Origin: an uncultured Bacteriovoracaceae bacterium
Lineage (GTDB): Bacteria; Bdellovibrionota; Bacteriovoracia; Bacteriovoracales; Bacteriovoracaceae
NCBI GenBank assembly: GCA_938034385.1
Contig: CALHLC010000005.1
Span: 1-61,779, forward strand
Length of the DNA: 61,779 nucleotides
Reading direction: 5' to 3'
Part shown: positions 60,713 to 61,779 of the stretch, piece by piece
Position numbering within the stretch: the first letter of the stretch is position 1
Layout of the letters: each line of letters begins with the position of its first letter
Made by a program: the position numbers and the translations under genes
The notes under the pieces: generated by a model
Database searches by the model: none
What the model was told of the DNA's origin: nothing
Seen by the model: the letters and a program-made list of their open reading frames with translations, nothing else

Positions 60713-61666
60713 TTATTCATTTTTTAAGCTTATTAAACCACAACTTGGCTTTGTTGGTTTCTTTTTATCTGAATAGCTTTGAATACAAGTTGAAAGTATT
60801 TCATTCGTCTTAGAAATACTATCTAATACCCAACCATAATATTCTTGAAAGTCAGCTGAGTAATCATTATTCATGTCTGGAATAAATAGAAATGGAAGAT
60901 CTAACTTAATCGTTACATAGTCCATTAAGAACCTAGACATTCTCCCGTTACCATCTTGGAATGGATGGATAGCAGCAAGTTCTCGTTGTATCGAAATTGC
61001 AAATTGTAAATCATTGATAGTTTTTTGACGTTGGTATTTGGAAACTTTATTGGAGTTTTGTGTAAAATAAGTATTTATTTTATTTACAAGTTTTTTGATA
61101 AGCATTTCGACCTTGTTGGGAGTAGGGTAGTGAACCATGCCACATCTTTTGGTCATACTTGCAATTGATCGAGTAAATGTTTTTTTAAAGAAGTTCTTAA
61201 TCTTATTTAAGAAGCTTGTCTTTACAACTTCAGCTCTAGGCCAGCATGCAAACCAAAACCATCTTGACCAAGAAGGGTTGTCATCTAGGAATAGGTCGTT
61301 TTTTTCGATATTTTTTTTAGCCTCGGCCCATAGTTTATCTTTTTTATAATATTTCAGAGATTGTTGATACAGTTCTTCGCATTGAGGATTGTCAGCTTTG
61401 AGGTCGTAGTTCTTCGCAAGATCATCTCCATCTATAGGGAGATCTTCTTTGCATTGTAAGTCTGTCCACTTAAGGGTTGTTTTATTATCTGAAAAAGTAA
61501 AAGTATTAATATTATGAATTTGTGAGTCTGTTAGGGCCCAGCTTTTTTGGAAGTTCGCTCCATAGTTTAAACTTAATTTTAATTTCCCTGCATTGATTCC
61601 TTCTTTTAACTTTCCACTTAAAGCACTTTTGTGCCACTCTTGACCTTTCCCCCTTATTTCATACCA
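60713..61666 (-). pseudogene. Fic-domain protein gene, 5' end cut by an insertion sequence
   Basis: The C-terminal part carries a Fic domain: GMVHYPTPNKVEMLIKKL, QRELAAIHPFQDGNGRMSR (the HPFxDGNGR active site for AMP or similar transfer) and DYSADFQEYYGWVL. An ATG at 61156 would give 147 residues, but the frame is open and protein-like for a further 170 codons (NPSWSRWFWFACWPRAEVV and more) to a TAG at 61667. That stretch has no ATG, GTG or TTG, and its far end lies in the insertion sequence. The true start was probably lost. Expression from 61156 would keep the Fic motif but little of the fold. Confidence 0.75.
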
Positions 61667-61779
61667 CTATCAAACTCGGTTTAACATAGCTTTTTTCTAT
61701 TTTTATAATTTTAGCTTTGGGTGCAGGTGGCCTGTAATTCAATGAACTATGAGGCCTATAGTGATTATAGTGATACACC
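61641..61779 (-). mobile_element. IS3-type insertion sequence, one end (continues past the window)
   Basis: The window ends inside an insertion sequence whose transposase end is encoded at 61659-61779. Beyond the transposase stop the DNA reads TGACCTTTCCCCCTTATTTC on the plus strand from 61641; IS3-family ends often start with TG and carry a C-run, so 61641 is a candidate terminus. The other end and any target duplication lie outside the window. Confidence 0.65.
61659..61779 (-). CDS. IS3-family transposase, C-terminal fragment
   Basis: Read from the window's right edge on the minus strand, the frame gives VYHYNHYRPHSSLNYRPPAP, then KAKIIKIEKSYVKPSLIVV and TGA. YNHYRPHSSLNYRPPAP is the characteristic C-terminal signature of IS3-family (OrfB, DDE integrase-type) transposases. 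The catalytic part is beyond the window. Confidence 0.85.
   Translation of the reverse strand, partial: VYHYNHYRPHSSLNYRPPAPKAKIIKIEKSYVKPSLIVV

Noticed and set aside
1-61779. CRISPR arrays, tRNA or rRNA genes
   Set aside because: No spaced direct repeats of CRISPR type were seen. All intergenic gaps are under about 170 bases and none showed a tRNA cloverleaf pattern by eye; a tRNAscan/Infernal run would settle it.

Overview
The window is AT-rich, gene-dense DNA. Many genes begin with TTG or GTG, many products are small lipoproteins, and there is a full sodium-pumping NADH:quinone reductase (Na+-NQR) locus plus sodium:alanine and sodium:phosphate symporters. This fits a marine predatory bacterium of the Bdellovibrio-and-like-organisms group, most likely Halobacteriovorax/Bacteriovorax. 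That placement is an inference from gene content and codon style; no rRNA or tRNA gene was seen. No gene-free stretch exceeds 300 bases (the longest is about 170, at 27981-28147).

Layout. 1-7.4 kb: a membrane protein with a degenerate histidine-kinase ATPase fold, then an operon holding a 929-residue degenerate N6-methyltransferase-like protein, a ChaN-domain protein, dtd and rsmD. 7.5-17.7 kb: mixed housekeeping genes (PhoH/PIN ATPase, AlkB-like dioxygenase, a protoporphyrinogen-oxidase-like flavoprotein that appears to start with CTG, a Grx4-BolA pair, a DnaQ-DinG helicase, DUF2288, a GNAT). 17.9-24 kb: nqrABCDEF plus an AgmX-type lipoprotein. 24-33 kb: envelope genes, including the NQR maturation factors apbE and nqrM; nqrM is translationally coupled to a TlpA-like lipoprotein. 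Also here are a peptidoglycan-binding repeat lipoprotein, a metzincin lipoprotein and yidD. 33-48 kb: metabolism and transport (ridA, maeB, AGCS and Na/Pi transporters, dus, bfr, bfd, a multi-domain lipoprotein, a degenerate M14 peptidase and a PTPS-III-type pterin enzyme). 48-56 kb: tyrS, rnhA, a secreted protein that appears to start with ATT, a nucleotide-transporter-like protein, a Tat-type M48 lipoprotein, an ATPase-FecCD pair and an FKBP lipoprotein.

56 kb to the end looks like an accessory island. It begins inside a truncated histidine-phosphatase gene. It carries a large membrane protein, two paralogous lipoproteins with three copies of one domain (two copies have a GNG-x-YFF-x-DP signature that recalls ADP-ribosyltransferase folds), and a Fic-domain gene whose 5' end runs without a normal start codon into the end of an IS3-type insertion sequence that continues past the window.

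Cross-cutting signal: several transcription units have a -10 hexamer exactly 6-7 bases before the start codon and no Shine-Dalgarno sequence (bfd, the serine hydrolase, the island lipoproteins and others). This suggests leaderless mRNAs. Two further genes have good Shine-Dalgarno sites but CTG or ATT as the apparent start. The most interesting candidates are the island lipoproteins with Fic, the unusual initiation signals, and the NqrM-TlpA coupling.
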